Positions 1 through 10,294 of a stretch of 64,000 bases of DNA are shown in pieces (position 1 is the stretch's first letter; each line of letters starts with the position of its first letter). The translations under genes were made by a program, and so were the position numbers. The stretch is from Polynucleobacter sp. MWH-Loch1C5 (GTDB lineage Bacteria > Pseudomonadota > Gammaproteobacteria > Burkholderiales > Burkholderiaceae). The stretch lies in contig NZ_JACVPR010000001.1 of NCBI RefSeq assembly GCF_018881775.1, forward strand, positions 1,054,001 to 1,118,000. Direction: 5' to 3'. The notes under the pieces were generated by a model. It had not been told where the DNA came from. It saw only the letters and a program-made list of their open reading frames with translations, and searched no databases.

Positions 1-150
1 AGTGCCTTTTTCAGTCTTGTATGCACGCACACCCTCAAAGACACCCATGCCGTAATGCAATGTATGTGTGAGCACATGAATCTTGGCATCTCTCCATGGA
101 ACAAGTTGACCGTCCATCCAGATGAAACCATCACGATTTGCCATTGACAT
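1..150 (-). CDS. ilvE: Branched-chain amino acid aminotransferase, N-terminal part (cut by window edge)
   Basis: The first 50 codons of a gene leaving the window on the left. The translation begins [19 protein letters not shown] and contains [16 protein letters not shown], typical of the N-terminal domain of fold-type IV PLP transaminases such as IlvE. IlvE transfers amino groups between glutamate and the keto acids of leucine, isoleucine and valine. Start: ATG at 150 (a second in-frame ATG lies at 144), preceded by a GAGGA ribosome site. The catalytic lysine lies outside the window. It diverges from the azlCD branched-chain amino acid exporter, which fits a shared metabolic theme. Confidence 0.88.
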   Translation of the reverse strand, partial: MSMANRDGFIWMDGQLVPWRDAKIHVLTHTLHYGMGVFEGVRAYKTEKGT

Positions 151-201
151 AAGCTGATCCTCAGAACTCAATTGAAAACACTATTGTAAAACAGGCTGCC
201 C

Positions 202-229
202 TTCATTCACTCCCAATCCTACCTATAAT
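202..229 (+). promoter_or_regulatory. Putative sigma70 promoter of azlCD
   Basis: A perfect TATAAT lies at 224-229, with a weak -35 (TTCATT, 202-207) 16 bases upstream. The predicted start near 236 would give a short leader carrying GGAGA before the GTG start of azlC at 254. The -35 is poor, so this is a moderate call. Confidence 0.45.
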
Positions 230-253
230 TGTGGACAAAAGAATGGAGACACT

Positions 254-967
254 GTGAAGAGCCATCACGCTTGGCAAAAACATTTCTGGGAGGGGTCAGC
301 GACCATGCGTCGATCTGCCCCGGCTGTGGCGACTTGGGGATTGGTGACCGGAATTGCTATGGCGAAGTCAGGGCTAACCATAGGCCAATCTATTGGCATG
401 TCATTGATGGTCTATGCTGGATCAGCCCAGTTGGCCGCCTTACCCCTCATTGCAGGCGGGTTCCCACTGTGGACCATCTTGGTAACGGCATTTATCGTGA
501 ATTTACGTTTCGTTATTTTTAGTGCAGGTATTCATCCGCATTTTAAAGATAGGCGCTTTTGGCAAAGAACTGTCTTGGGCTATCTCAACGGTGACCTGAC
601 TTTTGCGATGTTTCTAAGCCGTTATCCAAGGGCGGAGAGAAAGCCTGAAGAGTTACATTACTTTTTGGGAATGTCCTTGACTAACTGGAGTATGTGGCAG
701 TTAGGCTCTGTGTGCGGTATCGTTTTCGCTGCTTTTATCCCTGATTCCTGGGGTTTAGGCTTTGCTGGCGTTTTGGCCTTGATTGCCATTACAGTGCCGA
801 TGATTCAAGGTAGGGCTGCCATTTTTGCGGCACTCGTTGCTGCCTTTATTTCGGTATTGGCCTATGGCTTGCCGTACAAGCTCAATTTGCTACTCGCCGT
901 GATTGCCGCCATTCTGGTAGGCTTGTGGCTAGGTCGTCGAACTCCTAAATCTGAGGGTGTGGCATGA
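254..967 (+). CDS. azlC: AzlC-family branched-chain amino acid exporter, large subunit
   Basis: A 237-residue integral membrane protein with the AzlC hallmarks: a conserved MRRSAPAVATWGLVTGIAMAK stretch near residues 18-38, then hydrophobic segments including SLMVYAGSAQLAAL and FIVNLRFVIFSAG. AzlC with AzlD forms an inner-membrane exporter for branched-chain amino acids (known for Bacillus AzlCD and E. coli YgaZH). The GTG start at 254 is chosen because GGAGA lies just upstream. The stop overlaps the ATG of azlD by four bases (ATGA), implying coupled translation. The divergent ilvE supports the substrate assignment; the exact substrate is inference. Confidence 0.88.
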   Translation: MKSHHAWQKHFWEGSATMRRSAPAVATWGLVTGIAMAKSGLTIGQSIGMSLMVYAGSAQLAALPLIAGGFPLWTILVTAFIVNLRFVIFSAGIHPHFKDRRFWQRTVLGYLNGDLTFAMFLSRYPRAERKPEELHYFLGMSLTNWSMWQLGSVCGIVFAAFIPDSWGLGFAGVLALIAITVPMIQGRAAIFAALVAAFISVLAYGLPYKLNLLLAVIAAILVGLWLGRRTPKSEGVA

Positions 968-1308
968 CTACCCTGCAAATTTGGCTGGCCTTGATTGGCT
1001 TAACTCTTGTCACGATCTTGACCCGAGGATTTTTTCTGCTGTGGGGTAACCGTTTTGAGTTACCAGAATCGGTCCAAAACGCCATTCGTTATGCGCCCAT
1101 GGCCGCTTTGATTGCCATCATCGTTCCAGAGTTGCTGATCAATAAAGATGCCTCTGAACAGAGTTTGAATTGGTTAGGTCGCGTTGATTTTTCCCAGCCT
1201 CAATTTCTGGCGGGGGTTATTGCAATTTTGGCTCACCTGTATATCAAGAATATGGCCTTGACTATCGGTATTGGCGTCGCAGTTTTTATGCTTCTAAGGG
1301 CTATTTGA
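964..1308 (+). CDS. azlD: AzlD-family transporter, small subunit
   Basis: A 114-residue, very hydrophobic protein with about four membrane segments. The motifs ILTRGFFLLWG and the segment around ESVQNAIRYAPMAALIAI match AzlD/YgaH, in which a conserved proline-containing loop precedes the second helix. It is the obligate partner of AzlC and starts at an ATGA overlap with azlC. No independent ribosome site is needed. No further plus-strand gene follows before a hairpin at 1335-1364. Confidence 0.85.
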   Translation: MTTLQIWLALIGLTLVTILTRGFFLLWGNRFELPESVQNAIRYAPMAALIAIIVPELLINKDASEQSLNWLGRVDFSQPQFLAGVIAILAHLYIKNMALTIGIGVAVFMLLRAI

Positions 1309-1334
1309 GCCCTCTAAAAATAGGCGGATCATGT

Positions 1335-1364
1335 CTGGAAAAGGGTAAAATCACCTTTTTCCAG
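1335..1364. repeat. Imperfect hairpin between azlD and pgk
   Basis: CTGGAAAAGG (1335-1344) faces CCTTTTTCCAG (1354-1364) across a nine-base loop, with one unpaired T. It lies 26 bases after the azlD stop and 17 bases before the pgk start codon. It has no strong uridine tract after it, so it may be a weak terminator for azlCD or a structure in the pgk 5' leader. Confidence 0.45.
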
Positions 1365-1381
1365 TAATTCATTAAAAACAT

Positions 1382-2596
1382 ATGCCTGGCACGTCTAAAT
1401 TGAACTTCTTCCGTCTTTCTGAGCTCGCCCAAGCAGGGCAATTAAAGGGCAAAAGAGTCTTTATCCGCGCTGACTTAAATGTGCCGCAAGATGAGGCGGG
1501 GCGTATTACTGAAGATACTCGTATACGTGCTTCTATTCCTGCGATAAAAATTGCTTTAGAAGCGGGCGCTGCTGTGATGGTGACATCCCATTTGGGGCGT
1601 CCCACGGAAGGTGAGTTCAAACCTGAAGACAGCTTAGCGCCGGTGGCTGATCGCATCGCGGAGCTTTTAGAAAGAAAAGTCCCTTTGATCAGTGACTGGG
1701 CAGATGGTGCATTCTCTTTAGAACCCGGTGATTTAGTTTTATTGGAAAACTGCCGCTTGAACGTCGGTGAGAAAAAGAATAACGATGACTTGGCAAAAAA
1801 GCTTGCCAAATTATGCGATGTCTATGTGAATGATGCCTTTGGTACGGCGCATCGTGCGGAAGCGACGACTCATGGCATGGCCAAATACGCGCCTATAGCC
1901 TGTGCTGGCCCTTTGATGGCTGCAGAGTTAGATGCTTTGGGTAAAGCCTTACATCATCCCAAGCGACCTTTAGTTGCGATTGTGGCTGGTTCTAAGGTAT
2001 CTACGAAATTAACGATTCTCAAATCGCTCGCTGAAAAAGTAGATCAACTCATTGTCGGCGGTGGTATTGCAAATACCTTTATGTTGGCAGCAGGTTTGCC
2101 AATTGGTCGATCATTGGCTGAACCTGATTTGATTGGTGAAGCTAAAGTGATTATGGATATGATGGCCAAGCGTGGCGCATCTGTACCTATCCCTACGGAT
2201 GTTGTGGTGGCTAATGAGTTATCACCACTGGCCCGCGCGAACCGGGTGGCCGCGGTCGATGTTCAAGCGGATGACATGATTTTGGATGTGGGTCCTAAAA
2301 CGTCTGCGGAGCTAGCTAACATCATTGCCCATGCCGGCACGATTGTTTGGAATGGACCGATTGGCGTTTTTGAGATCGATCAGTTTGGTGGTGGTACCAA
2401 GATGCTGGCAGCCGCCATTGCGCATTCCCCAGCGTTTTCGATTGCTGGTGGTGGCGATACATTAGCTGCTATTGCCAAGTACGGTATTGAAAAACAAGTG
2501 GACTATATTTCTACGGGGGGTGGTGCTTTCTTGGAGTTTTTAGAAGGCAAAACCTTGCCGGCCTTTGCCATCCTGACTGAGCGAGCGAGCACATGA
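1382..2596 (+). CDS. pgk: Phosphoglycerate kinase
   Basis: A 404-residue cytosolic enzyme that transfers phosphate between 1,3-bisphosphoglycerate and ADP in glycolysis and gluconeogenesis. The signature FIRADLNVP lies at about residues 27-35, the substrate-binding SHLGRP near 70, and the nucleotide-binding GGGDT near 358. Length is normal for bacterial Pgk. No clear Shine-Dalgarno precedes the ATG at 1382. The last four bases overlap the start of pyk, so Pgk and pyruvate kinase, the two ATP-forming steps of lower glycolysis, are translated together. Confidence 0.96.
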   Translation: MPGTSKLNFFRLSELAQAGQLKGKRVFIRADLNVPQDEAGRITEDTRIRASIPAIKIALEAGAAVMVTSHLGRPTEGEFKPEDSLAPVADRIAELLERKVPLISDWADGAFSLEPGDLVLLENCRLNVGEKKNNDDLAKKLAKLCDVYVNDAFGTAHRAEATTHGMAKYAPIACAGPLMAAELDALGKALHHPKRPLVAIVAGSKVSTKLTILKSLAEKVDQLIVGGGIANTFMLAAGLPIGRSLAEPDLIGEAKVIMDMMAKRGASVPIPTDVVVANELSPLARANRVAAVDVQADDMILDVGPKTSAELANIIAHAGTIVWNGPIGVFEIDQFGGGTKMLAAAIAHSPAFSIAGGGDTLAAIAKYGIEKQVDYISTGGGAFLEFLEGKTLPAFAILTERAST

Positions 2597-4026
2597 TCCG
2601 AGCTACCAAAATTGTTGCAACACTTGGACCTGCCTCTAGTGATGCAGCGGTTTTGCGACAGTTAATTGCAGCTGGCGTGGACGTAGTGCGATTAAATTTC
2701 TCGCATGGTACTGCAGATGACCATCGTGCTCGTGCACAGTTGGTACGTCAGGTCAGTGCAGATTTGGGTCGTGAAGTCGCCATCATGGCGGATTTGCAGG
2801 GACCTAAAATTCGTGTGGGTAAATTTGAATCAGGCAAGATTTTTCTGAAGGCAGGCGATACCTTTATTTTGGATGCCGCTTGCACTCTCGGTAATCAAGA
2901 GCGCGTCGGGCTTGACTACAAAGATTTACCTAAAGATGTCAAAGCCAAAGATAAGTTGCTACTGAATGATGGTTTATTAGTATTTGAGGTTCAGCGTGTC
3001 GAGGGTTCATGTATTCATGTGCTTGTCGAATTAGGTGGTGAGCTGTCCAATAACAAGGGTATTAATCGAGCCGGTGGTGGCTTGTCTGCGCCAGCTCTCA
3101 CTGAAAAAGATAAGCAAGATTTAGTGAGTGCGGTTGAGTTAGAGGCCGATTACATTGCGATTAGCTTTCCCAAAAATGCTCAAGATATGTTGGTCGCTAA
3201 AGCTTTAGTAGAAGAAGCTGCCAAGAAGAATCAACATCAGGCAAAACTGATTGCAAAAATTGAGCGTGCTGAGGCCGTGATTGATCAAACCTTGCAAGAA
3301 ATTTTGGATGTCAGTGATGGCATCATGGTGGCCCGTGGTGATTTGGCTGTTGAGGTAGGTAATGCAGCTGTGCCTGCATTACAGAAGAAAATGATTCGCA
3401 TGGCGCGAGACTCTAATAAGTTAGTCATCACTGCTACGCAAATGATGGAATCGATGATCCAAAATCCAGTGCCCACACGTGCTGAAGTTAGCGATGTGGC
3501 GAATGCTGTTCTAGATGGCACAGATGCCGTGATGTTGTCTGCTGAAACAGCGTCAGGTCAGTATCCCGTAGAGACTGTTAAGCAAATGGCGAATATCTGT
3601 TTAGAGGCTGAGAAAACAGAAGTACATCATTTGGACAGTGACTTTTTTGATCAACAGTTTTCAAGAATCGACCAGTCGATTGCCTTTGGGGCCTTGTTTA
3701 CTGCTTACCATTTAGGTGTCAAAGCTATTGCTGCTCTGACTGACTCTGGCTCTACAGCCTTGTGGATGAGTCGTCATAAGATTCGTGTACCTATCTTTGC
3801 GATGACGCCAAAAAAGAAGACTGAAAGAAAGATGGCTTTGTATCGTAATGTGCACCCATTACGTATGGATACGAGTAATGATCGTGATACCGCTTTGGCC
3901 CAAGCCGAAGCCCACTTAAAGAATCTTAAGGTGGTGGCTGCAAACGATACGATCGTGCTTACAGTTGGTGAGCCTATGGGAGCGGTTGGTGGTACGAACA
4001 CCTTAAAAATTGTCAAAGTTAAATAG
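2593..4026 (+). CDS. pyk: Pyruvate kinase
   Basis: A 477-residue enzyme converting phosphoenolpyruvate and ADP to pyruvate and ATP. Visible motifs: RLNFSHG around residue 34, [12 protein letters not shown] near 65, the active-site IAKIERAEA near 222, and [19 protein letters not shown] in the catalytic barrel. The C-terminal allosteric domain ends in a [20 protein letters not shown] strand, as in standard type enzymes. The start is the ATGA overlap with pgk. The next gene, fba, begins 16 bases after the stop, so pgk-pyk-fba are probably one transcript. Confidence 0.96.
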   Translation: MIRATKIVATLGPASSDAAVLRQLIAAGVDVVRLNFSHGTADDHRARAQLVRQVSADLGREVAIMADLQGPKIRVGKFESGKIFLKAGDTFILDAACTLGNQERVGLDYKDLPKDVKAKDKLLLNDGLLVFEVQRVEGSCIHVLVELGGELSNNKGINRAGGGLSAPALTEKDKQDLVSAVELEADYIAISFPKNAQDMLVAKALVEEAAKKNQHQAKLIAKIERAEAVIDQTLQEILDVSDGIMVARGDLAVEVGNAAVPALQKKMIRMARDSNKLVITATQMMESMIQNPVPTRAEVSDVANAVLDGTDAVMLSAETASGQYPVETVKQMANICLEAEKTEVHHLDSDFFDQQFSRIDQSIAFGALFTAYHLGVKAIAALTDSGSTALWMSRHKIRVPIFAMTPKKKTERKMALYRNVHPLRMDTSNDRDTALAQAEAHLKNLKVVAANDTIVLTVGEPMGAVGGTNTLKIVKVK

Positions 4027-4042
4027 TATTTGGGGAAAAAAT

Positions 4043-5107
4043 ATGGCATTAGTTTCTATGCGACAACTTCTTGATCATGCTGCAGAGCATGGTTATGGTT
4101 TACCAGCATTTAATGTGAATAACTTAGAGCAGGTGCAGGCCATCATGGCAGCTGCCGATGAGGTGGGTTCACCTGTCATTATGCAAGCATCAGCGGGCGC
4201 CAGAAAATATGCCGGTGAAGCTTTCTTGCGTCATTTAATTGATGCAGCCGTCGAGGCATATCCGCATATTCCGGTTGTGATGCACCAGGATCACGGTCAA
4301 AGCCCAGCAGTATGTATGGCTGCGATTCGTTCAGGTTTTACATCCGTCATGATGGATGGGTCTTTAGAAGCCGACGGTAAAACAGTGGCGAGCTACGACT
4401 ATAACGTTGCAGTCTCGCAAGAGGTCGTTAAGTTTGCTCACTCTATTGGTGTAACTGTTGAAGCTGAATTAGGTGTGTTAGGTTCGCTAGAGACCATGAA
4501 GGGTGATAAAGAAGATGGTCATGGTGCCGAAGGTACGATGACACGCGAGCAGCTTTTGACAGATGTGGAGCAAGCAGCTGATTTTGTAAAAAAGACACAG
4601 TGTGATGCTTTAGCTATCGCTATTGGAACGAGTCACGGTGCATATAAATTTACTAAGAAGCCCACCGGTGACATTTTGGCGATTGATCGCATTAAAGAAA
4701 TTCATGCGCGTATTCCGAACACGCATTTAGTGATGCACGGTTCATCGAGTGTGCCCCAAGATCTGCTCGCGATTATTCGTGAGTTTGGTGGTGATATGAA
4801 AGAAACATATGGTGTACCTGTCGAAGAGATTCAAGAAGGTATTAAGCACGGTGTACGAAAAATCAATATTGACACTGATATTCGTTTGGCGATGACCGCT
4901 GCTATTCGCCGCTATTTATTTGAAAACCCAAGTAAGTTTGATCCGCGTGATTATTTAAAGCCTGCTCGTGAAGCGGCAAAAGAAATTTGTAAAGCACGCT
5001 TTATAGCTTTTGGTTGCGAAGGACAGGCTGGAAAAATCAAGCCAGTACCTCTAGAAAAAATGGCAGAGCGCTATAAATCAGGCGAGCTCACCCAATTAGT
5101 TAAATAA
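4043..5107 (+). CDS. fba: Fructose-bisphosphate aldolase, class II
   Basis: A 354-residue zinc-dependent aldolase that splits fructose-1,6-bisphosphate into two triose phosphates. Zinc and catalytic motifs: HQDHG at residues 81-85, VEAELG near 143, HGSSSVP near 233 and KINIDTDIR near 276. It is of the class II type also used in Calvin-cycle operons. An upstream in-frame ATG at 4010 overlaps pyk and would add 11 unrelated residues; the ATG at 4043, preceded by TTTGGGGAAAAA, is preferred. It is followed after one base by purC, linking glycolysis and purine genes in one run. Confidence 0.95.
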   Translation: MALVSMRQLLDHAAEHGYGLPAFNVNNLEQVQAIMAAADEVGSPVIMQASAGARKYAGEAFLRHLIDAAVEAYPHIPVVMHQDHGQSPAVCMAAIRSGFTSVMMDGSLEADGKTVASYDYNVAVSQEVVKFAHSIGVTVEAELGVLGSLETMKGDKEDGHGAEGTMTREQLLTDVEQAADFVKKTQCDALAIAIGTSHGAYKFTKKPTGDILAIDRIKEIHARIPNTHLVMHGSSSVPQDLLAIIREFGGDMKETYGVPVEEIQEGIKHGVRKINIDTDIRLAMTAAIRRYLFENPSKFDPRDYLKPAREAAKEICKARFIAFGCEGQAGKIKPVPLEKMAERYKSGELTQLVK

Positions 5108-5108
5108 T

Positions 5109-6002
5109 ATGCAAGCCTTATACGAATCTTCCATTCAATCCCTACCACTGATTTCTAAGGGTAAGGTGAGAGATATTTATGCGCTAGGTGATAAGCAATT
5201 ATTGATGGTCACCACAGATCGACTATCAGCTTTTGATGTGGTGATGGGACAGCCGATTCCTGGTAAGGGCGTTGTCCTCAATACTATGGCTAATTTTTGG
5301 TTTGATAAATTGCGCCATATCATCCCTAATCATTTGACAGGCATTGATCCAGTAACAGTCGTTGCTGACTCTGAAAAGAATCAAGTCCAGGGCCGAGCTA
5401 TCGTTACCCAACGTCTAAAACCTATTTTGGTGGAGGCGGTCGTTCGAGGTTATCTCTCTGGTAGTGGTTGGAAAGATTATCAAGAAACAGGTTCAGTCTG
5501 CGGTATTCAGTTACCGACTGGATTGCAAAATGCACAAAAGTTGCCTGAGCCTATTTTTACCCCAGCAGCCAAAGCTGAGGTGGGTGAGCATGATGAAAAT
5601 ATATCGTATGCTGAAGTAGAGCAGCGGATTGGTGCTGATCTAGCAAAAAAAATCAAAGACGTCAGCATTCGCTTGTACCAAGAGGCCTCAGATTATGCGG
5701 CGACTAAGGGCATCATCATAGCCGACACTAAATTTGAGTTTGGTCTGGACGACAATGATCAATTGGTCTTGATGGATGAAGTGTTAACTGCTGACTCTTC
5801 TCGTTTTTGGCCTGCTCAGTCTTATGTGGTTGGATCTAACCCGCCTTCTTTTGACAAACAATTCGTACGTGACTGGCTGGAACAGGTGCGTATTGATGGG
5901 CAGCCTTGGAATAAAAAACCTCCAGCGCCTGCCTTGCCCCAGGATGTAATTGAAAAAACAGCCCAGAAATATCGGGAAGCTCTAGCAGTTCTTACTTCAT
6001 AG
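5109..6002 (+). CDS. purC: Phosphoribosylaminoimidazole-succinocarboxamide synthase (SAICAR synthetase)
   Basis: A 297-residue ATP-dependent ligase joining CAIR and aspartate in purine synthesis. Motifs: SKGKVRDIY at 16-24, [11 protein letters not shown] at 36-46, [13 protein letters not shown] near 112 and IADTKFEFG near 204. The length fits the longer SAICAR synthetases of proteobacteria and yeast rather than the ~240-residue E. coli form. The ATG follows the fba stop after a single base and has no ribosome site of its own, so translation is probably coupled. purE and purK follow directly. Confidence 0.95.
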   Translation: MQALYESSIQSLPLISKGKVRDIYALGDKQLLMVTTDRLSAFDVVMGQPIPGKGVVLNTMANFWFDKLRHIIPNHLTGIDPVTVVADSEKNQVQGRAIVTQRLKPILVEAVVRGYLSGSGWKDYQETGSVCGIQLPTGLQNAQKLPEPIFTPAAKAEVGEHDENISYAEVEQRIGADLAKKIKDVSIRLYQEASDYAATKGIIIADTKFEFGLDDNDQLVLMDEVLTADSSRFWPAQSYVVGSNPPSFDKQFVRDWLEQVRIDGQPWNKKPPAPALPQDVIEKTAQKYREALAVLTS

Positions 6003-6019
6003 TAAAGCGAGAGGTAGAT

Positions 6020-6511
6020 ATGACAACGGTAACGATCGGTATCTTGATGGGATCCAATTCTGATTGGGACACGATGCAGCATGCTGCACAGGTGTTAGAT
6101 CAATTTGGAGTGAGCTATGAGGCTAAAGTCGTCTCTGCGCATCGTATGCCTGATGATATGTTCGCTTATGCCGAACAAGCTCAAGGGCGTGGTATTAAAG
6201 CGATTATTGCGGGTGCAGGTGGTGCTGCTCACTTACCTGGTATGTTGGCTGCCAAGACTATCGTCCCTGTGTTCGGCGTGCCGGTAGCATCTAAGTATTT
6301 GCGTGGTGAAGATTCTTTACTCTCAATTGTGCAAATGCCTAAAGGTATTCCTGTTGCCACATTTGCGATTGGTGAGGCAGGTGCGGCCAATGCAGCATTA
6401 CATGCCATCGCTAATTTAGCTGTCAATGACCCAAGCTTGGCGAAGAAATTAGAGGCGTTTCGTCAATCTCAAACTGAGATGGCTCGTCAAATGGAATTAG
6501 CTAAAAAATAA
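6020..6511 (+). CDS. purE: N5-carboxyaminoimidazole ribonucleotide mutase
   Basis: A 163-residue class I PurE that rearranges N5-CAIR to CAIR. The phosphate-binding loop [10 protein letters not shown] lies at 10-19 and the SAHRMP motif at 39-44; a glycine/alanine-rich stretch [12 protein letters not shown] follows near 75. AGAGGTAG just upstream serves as ribosome site. It lies between purC and purK, whose product makes its substrate. Confidence 0.95.
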   Translation: MTTVTIGILMGSNSDWDTMQHAAQVLDQFGVSYEAKVVSAHRMPDDMFAYAEQAQGRGIKAIIAGAGGAAHLPGMLAAKTIVPVFGVPVASKYLRGEDSLLSIVQMPKGIPVATFAIGEAGAANAALHAIANLAVNDPSLAKKLEAFRQSQTEMARQMELAKK

Positions 6512-6512
6512 T

Positions 6513-7694
6513 ATGTCGAGATTAGATCCAATTTTGCCCGGCTCTTATTTAGGGATTCTGGGGGGCGGCCAATTAGGAAGAATGTTTACTCAGGCCGCTC
6601 AAGCTATGGGTTATAAGGTTTGTGTCTTGGACCCCGACGCCCATAGCCCTGCAGGGCTTGTTGCTGAAATGCATATTCAAGCTGAATATACAGATCATCA
6701 AGCTTTAGCCCAGATGGCAAAGTATTGCCAAGCGGTCAGTACCGAATTTGAAAATGTTCCTGCTTTGACACTGGATGAACTTGAAAAGTTAGGCGTTTAT
6801 GTTGCGCCTAATAGCCAAGGTGTCTCTATTGCGCAAAATCGAATTGTCGAAAAGAAATTCCTAGCTACATGGCAGCGCGAGGCAGGTATCGGTCCTGCTC
6901 CACACGCAGTTATTGAAAGAGAAGAAGATTTAGCTCATGTCGCTGCTGATCTGCTGCCAGGTATTTTAAAGACGGCGCGCATGGGTTATGACGGTAAAGG
7001 TCAAAAGACTGTAAAAACAGCAGAAGAGTTGCGCGAGGCATGGCAACAGTTTGACAGAGTCCCCTGTGTTTTAGAAAAGCGCATGGATTTGGATTTTGAG
7101 GTCTCGGCATTAGTGGCTAGAGGTCATGATGATGAAGTCGTGATTTATCCAATTGCTCAGAACATGCATCGTCAGGGCATTTTGCATACCAGTACCGTAC
7201 CGGCTCCAGCAATTAACGCTCAGCAAGCACAAAAAATTAGTGATGCTGCTAAGGAAATGATTCGTCGCTTAGATTACGTAGGTGTTCTTTGTATTGAATT
7301 TTTTGTATTGAAAAATGGTGAATTAGTCGCTAACGAGATGGCTCCTAGACCTCACAACTCTGGTCATTACACTCAAGATGCTTGTGTTTGTAGTCAATTT
7401 GAACAGCAGGTGCGTGCGATGGCACGATTACCACTGGGATCGACCGCGCAGCACACGCCAGCGATGATGCTTAATTTGTTGGGGGATGAGTGGTTATCTG
7501 GTGATACTCAGGCAGAGCCAGCGTGGGCTGAAGTGCTTCGCTTCCCAGAGGCCAAATTACACCTGTACGGTAAAGCAGAACCACGTCAGGGCAGAAAGAT
7601 GGGCCATATTAATTTGATAGCGAAAGATAGCGAAGGTCTTAACTCGCTTTGTGCTCAAGTCAGTGCTATCTTAAAAATCAATCGTCAAGAATAA
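6513..7694 (+). CDS. purK: N5-carboxyaminoimidazole ribonucleotide synthase
   Basis: A 393-residue ATP-grasp enzyme that carboxylates AIR with bicarbonate and ATP to N5-CAIR. The N-terminal nucleotide-type motif GILGGGQLGRM lies near residues 13-23; the ATP-grasp core includes GILKTARMGYDGKGQ, and the metal site is seen in NEMAPRPHNSGHYT near 275. It starts one base after the purE stop. PurE and PurK form the usual two-step CAIR route. Confidence 0.95.
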   Translation: MSRLDPILPGSYLGILGGGQLGRMFTQAAQAMGYKVCVLDPDAHSPAGLVAEMHIQAEYTDHQALAQMAKYCQAVSTEFENVPALTLDELEKLGVYVAPNSQGVSIAQNRIVEKKFLATWQREAGIGPAPHAVIEREEDLAHVAADLLPGILKTARMGYDGKGQKTVKTAEELREAWQQFDRVPCVLEKRMDLDFEVSALVARGHDDEVVIYPIAQNMHRQGILHTSTVPAPAINAQQAQKISDAAKEMIRRLDYVGVLCIEFFVLKNGELVANEMAPRPHNSGHYTQDACVCSQFEQQVRAMARLPLGSTAQHTPAMMLNLLGDEWLSGDTQAEPAWAEVLRFPEAKLHLYGKAEPRQGRKMGHINLIAKDSEGLNSLCAQVSAILKINRQE

Positions 7695-7702
7695 AGATAA
7701 GT

Positions 7703-8716
7703 ATGAGTCAGTCGCCTGAGATTGATCATGCACTGGCCTTGCTCAGGGCTGGACAAGTCATTGGTTTACCAACTGAAACTGTTTATGGTTTGGCAGCAGA
7801 CGCTAGCGATGAAGCAGCCATTAAGAAAATCTATGAGCTCAAAGGAAGGCCTGCTGATCATCCACTCATAGTGCATATTGCTCCGCCTAGTCTCAAAGAT
7901 AAAGATTCTGAAGAGGCTTGGAGTCTTGCCTTGCAACCCTGGGCGAGAGATATTCCTGAAGAAGCCTTGGTCTTGGCTAAAACATTTTGGCCAGGCCCTC
8001 TAACAATGGTCTTAACTAAAGCAAAACAGGTCAGCCCTCTAGTGACCGGTGGGCAAGACACAGTCGCCATACGTTGCCCAAATCACCCAGTAGCTATTGA
8101 TTTGCTCAAGCAATGGGGTAAAGGTTTGGTGGCTCCTTCAGCCAATCGTTTTGGCAAGGTGTCGCCAACTTGTGCTCAAGATGTCTTGGATGAGTTTCCT
8201 CGTCAAGATTTATTTGTGATTGATGGCGGGGCTTGTCAGGTCGGTATTGAATCTACGATTATTGATTTGACTAGAGTAGAACAGTTGGGGCCTCGTCTTT
8301 TGAGGCCTGGCATGTTAACGGAAGATACTATTTTGCAGGCCCTATCTCTAGTGGCAAAAGAGAGTGACGATAGTTCTCCTGTGCCTAGGGTGTCGGGGAG
8401 TTTGTCGGCACATTACGCCCCTAAAACCCCGTTGATCCTTAGAGGGCGCAATACCGTTTTGCCTGATTTAAATCATAAAAAAGTAGCATATGTGAGTTTG
8501 GGTTTAGATCCTCAACCTTTTGCTCAGGCGAGTGAGTTGACACTTTTGGAGTGGGGTTTAAATCCTGCAAAGTATGCACAGCAGCTCTATCGTGTACTAA
8601 GAGATTTTGATAAAGAAAACTACGACTATATTATTTTTGATGAGCCACCTCATGCTCAGGAATGGCTAGCAATATTAGATCGTTTAAAGAGAGCTGCTCG
8701 GGGCTCTGGTCATTGA
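7703..8716 (+). CDS. tsaC: L-threonylcarbamoyladenylate synthase, Sua5 type
   Basis: A 337-residue protein that makes threonylcarbamoyl-AMP for the t6A37 modification of tRNAs reading ANN codons. The YrdC domain shows GLPTETVYGLAADA near 22-35, KIYELKGRP near 44, and PSANRFGKVSPT near 145. A C-terminal extension with SGSLSAHYAPKTPL identifies the longer Sua5 form, not the short TsaC. The ATG at 7703 follows the purK stop by eight bases; an in-frame start at 7649 inside purK would add 18 residues and is not favoured. The last seven bases overlap dacB, which runs the other way. Confidence 0.92.
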   Translation: MSQSPEIDHALALLRAGQVIGLPTETVYGLAADASDEAAIKKIYELKGRPADHPLIVHIAPPSLKDKDSEEAWSLALQPWARDIPEEALVLAKTFWPGPLTMVLTKAKQVSPLVTGGQDTVAIRCPNHPVAIDLLKQWGKGLVAPSANRFGKVSPTCAQDVLDEFPRQDLFVIDGGACQVGIESTIIDLTRVEQLGPRLLRPGMLTEDTILQALSLVAKESDDSSPVPRVSGSLSAHYAPKTPLILRGRNTVLPDLNHKKVAYVSLGLDPQPFAQASELTLLEWGLNPAKYAQQLYRVLRDFDKENYDYIIFDEPPHAQEWLAILDRLKRAARGSGH

Positions 8717-10254
8717 TGGCTGGGGCCATCGTCAAGTAACCAGCTCAATAGGGCATCATGTATAGGCCTGCCAGTGTTGGCTAAAGAGTGATTGATCATT
8801 GAGCTGACCGCATAGACTTGGCCTGTGCGACTGACTACGTAGCCAGAAATACTGCGCACATCAACCAGTGAACCTGTTTTTATATAGGCGCCGTAGCGTC
8901 TTAAACCTACAGGAAAAGTCTCAGTATTTTTTTCAAGAAGTGCTAACTCTTTTTTGCTGGGGAAATATTGTCTGAGCTTGTCGGTCAGACGATGTTTCAT
9001 GGTGCCATCGACACCGGCAATTGGTAGAGATTCCACAAAATAGTCTCGATAAAAAGAGTTGATGCCTAACATCAGTATTTCATTGAGATGTTGCGATGAG
9101 ATACGCTCTATTCTGGATAGCCCTGAACCATTTTCAATCACCAGTTCGCTGAATTCTAAGTTTTTCTTTTTAAGCCATTCCTTCATGATGGCAGCAGCAT
9201 TTTCATTATTCTGAGCCCTGCCATTTCTTTCCAGGGCGAGAGTGAGCATTAATTGCTTAGCCATGACGTTATTAGATAGTTTGTTCACGTCACGAACCGA
9301 TTCATAGAGCGGGATGCCATAGTGTGTGTGGAGTGGTTTAAAGGAGTTTGTTAGCTGACCTTCTTTAAATTTAGGGGGTCTAAGCCATACACCGCCTGCA
9401 TCTTCCCAAGCGGCGATGATGCCGTTTTTAAGAAAAGAATCAACGTCTCTCACGACCACATTCCAGCTTAAATTATTACAAGTTTGTGGAAGATCGCCAT
9501 TAAAGATAGCGGTGATTGCCCCAGCTTTTGTATGTTCAACTTGGATATCAATATTTTGCTTCCAGTCTTGGCAGGGGCGGTCCGTCAGTTTGAGATTATT
9601 TTCAATTCTTAAGTTGGCCAGGCGTGGTGTTTGACGGATGATGATATTGCCATTCGACGCTGCACTAATTTGGAAGCTCAAACTATGAAATGCAAACAGC
9701 AATGCATCCGGCTGAACGTTATAGGCCCTGAGTGGCTCGCCATCAGAAAAGGAAGATTGGCGGACAGATTGATCATAGCTACTGCGATCAAAAATAAGAT
9801 CTCCCTGAATTCTTTTGATTCCTAGAGCTCTGAGGTTTTGCATGAGCTTGGCGATTTCTTCAGGAATCAGTTTCGGGTCACCATACCCCTTAATGAGTAT
9901 GTCGCCTTTGAGTAAATCTTTTTCAATTTGCCCATTCGTAAATAAATCAGTTTTCCAACGATATTCAGGGCCCAAAATTTCCATGGCTGACAGACTTGTC
10001 AGTAATTTCATGGTAGAGGCAGGATTCATCGGCTCGGTTGCATTCATTTGCAGAACCGAGTTACTTTGATGGATGGATTGATGAAGTTTTTTTGCTTCTA
10101 TTTTTTGGACGCTGATGCTAATCGCCTGCCCTGGAATACTACTACGTTGCAGTGCGTTTTGGACTGGTTTAGGTAGAGGACTCTGTGCAAAAGCGAAATG
10201 AGCACAGGCCATTAAACACAAAAATGCCCCTTGGAATATGCTCTTTTTCATCAT
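8710..10254 (-). CDS. dacB: D-alanyl-D-alanine carboxypeptidase/endopeptidase (PBP4 type)
   Basis: A 514-residue penicillin-binding protein of peptidase family S13. A signal peptide is visible (MMKKSIFQGAFLCLMACAHF, then AFAQ, cleavage about residue 24). The catalytic triad motifs are all present: STMK at 80-83, SNN at 327-329 and KTG at 459-461. Such proteins trim pentapeptides and cut crosslinks in periplasmic peptidoglycan. It lies 40 bases downstream of the hybrid kinase gene on the same strand and could be cotranscribed with that cluster, though a functional link is only a guess. Confidence 0.93.
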   Translation of the reverse strand: MMKKSIFQGAFLCLMACAHFAFAQSPLPKPVQNALQRSSIPGQAISISVQKIEAKKLHQSIHQSNSVLQMNATEPMNPASTMKLLTSLSAMEILGPEYRWKTDLFTNGQIEKDLLKGDILIKGYGDPKLIPEEIAKLMQNLRALGIKRIQGDLIFDRSSYDQSVRQSSFSDGEPLRAYNVQPDALLFAFHSLSFQISAASNGNIIIRQTPRLANLRIENNLKLTDRPCQDWKQNIDIQVEHTKAGAITAIFNGDLPQTCNNLSWNVVVRDVDSFLKNGIIAAWEDAGGVWLRPPKFKEGQLTNSFKPLHTHYGIPLYESVRDVNKLSNNVMAKQLMLTLALERNGRAQNNENAAAIMKEWLKKKNLEFSELVIENGSGLSRIERISSQHLNEILMLGINSFYRDYFVESLPIAGVDGTMKHRLTDKLRQYFPSKKELALLEKNTETFPVGLRRYGAYIKTGSLVDVRSISGYVVSRTGQVYAVSSMINHSLANTGRPIHDALLSWLLDDGPSHQ

Positions 10255-10294
10255 GAGTCATGATTGTAAGTCCCTTCAACAATTGCGCAAGTAC

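Noticed and set aside
4010-4042. Upstream ATG for fba inside pyk
   Set aside because: It adds residues not seen in class II aldolases and overlaps pyk; [13 protein letters not shown] is the expected start.
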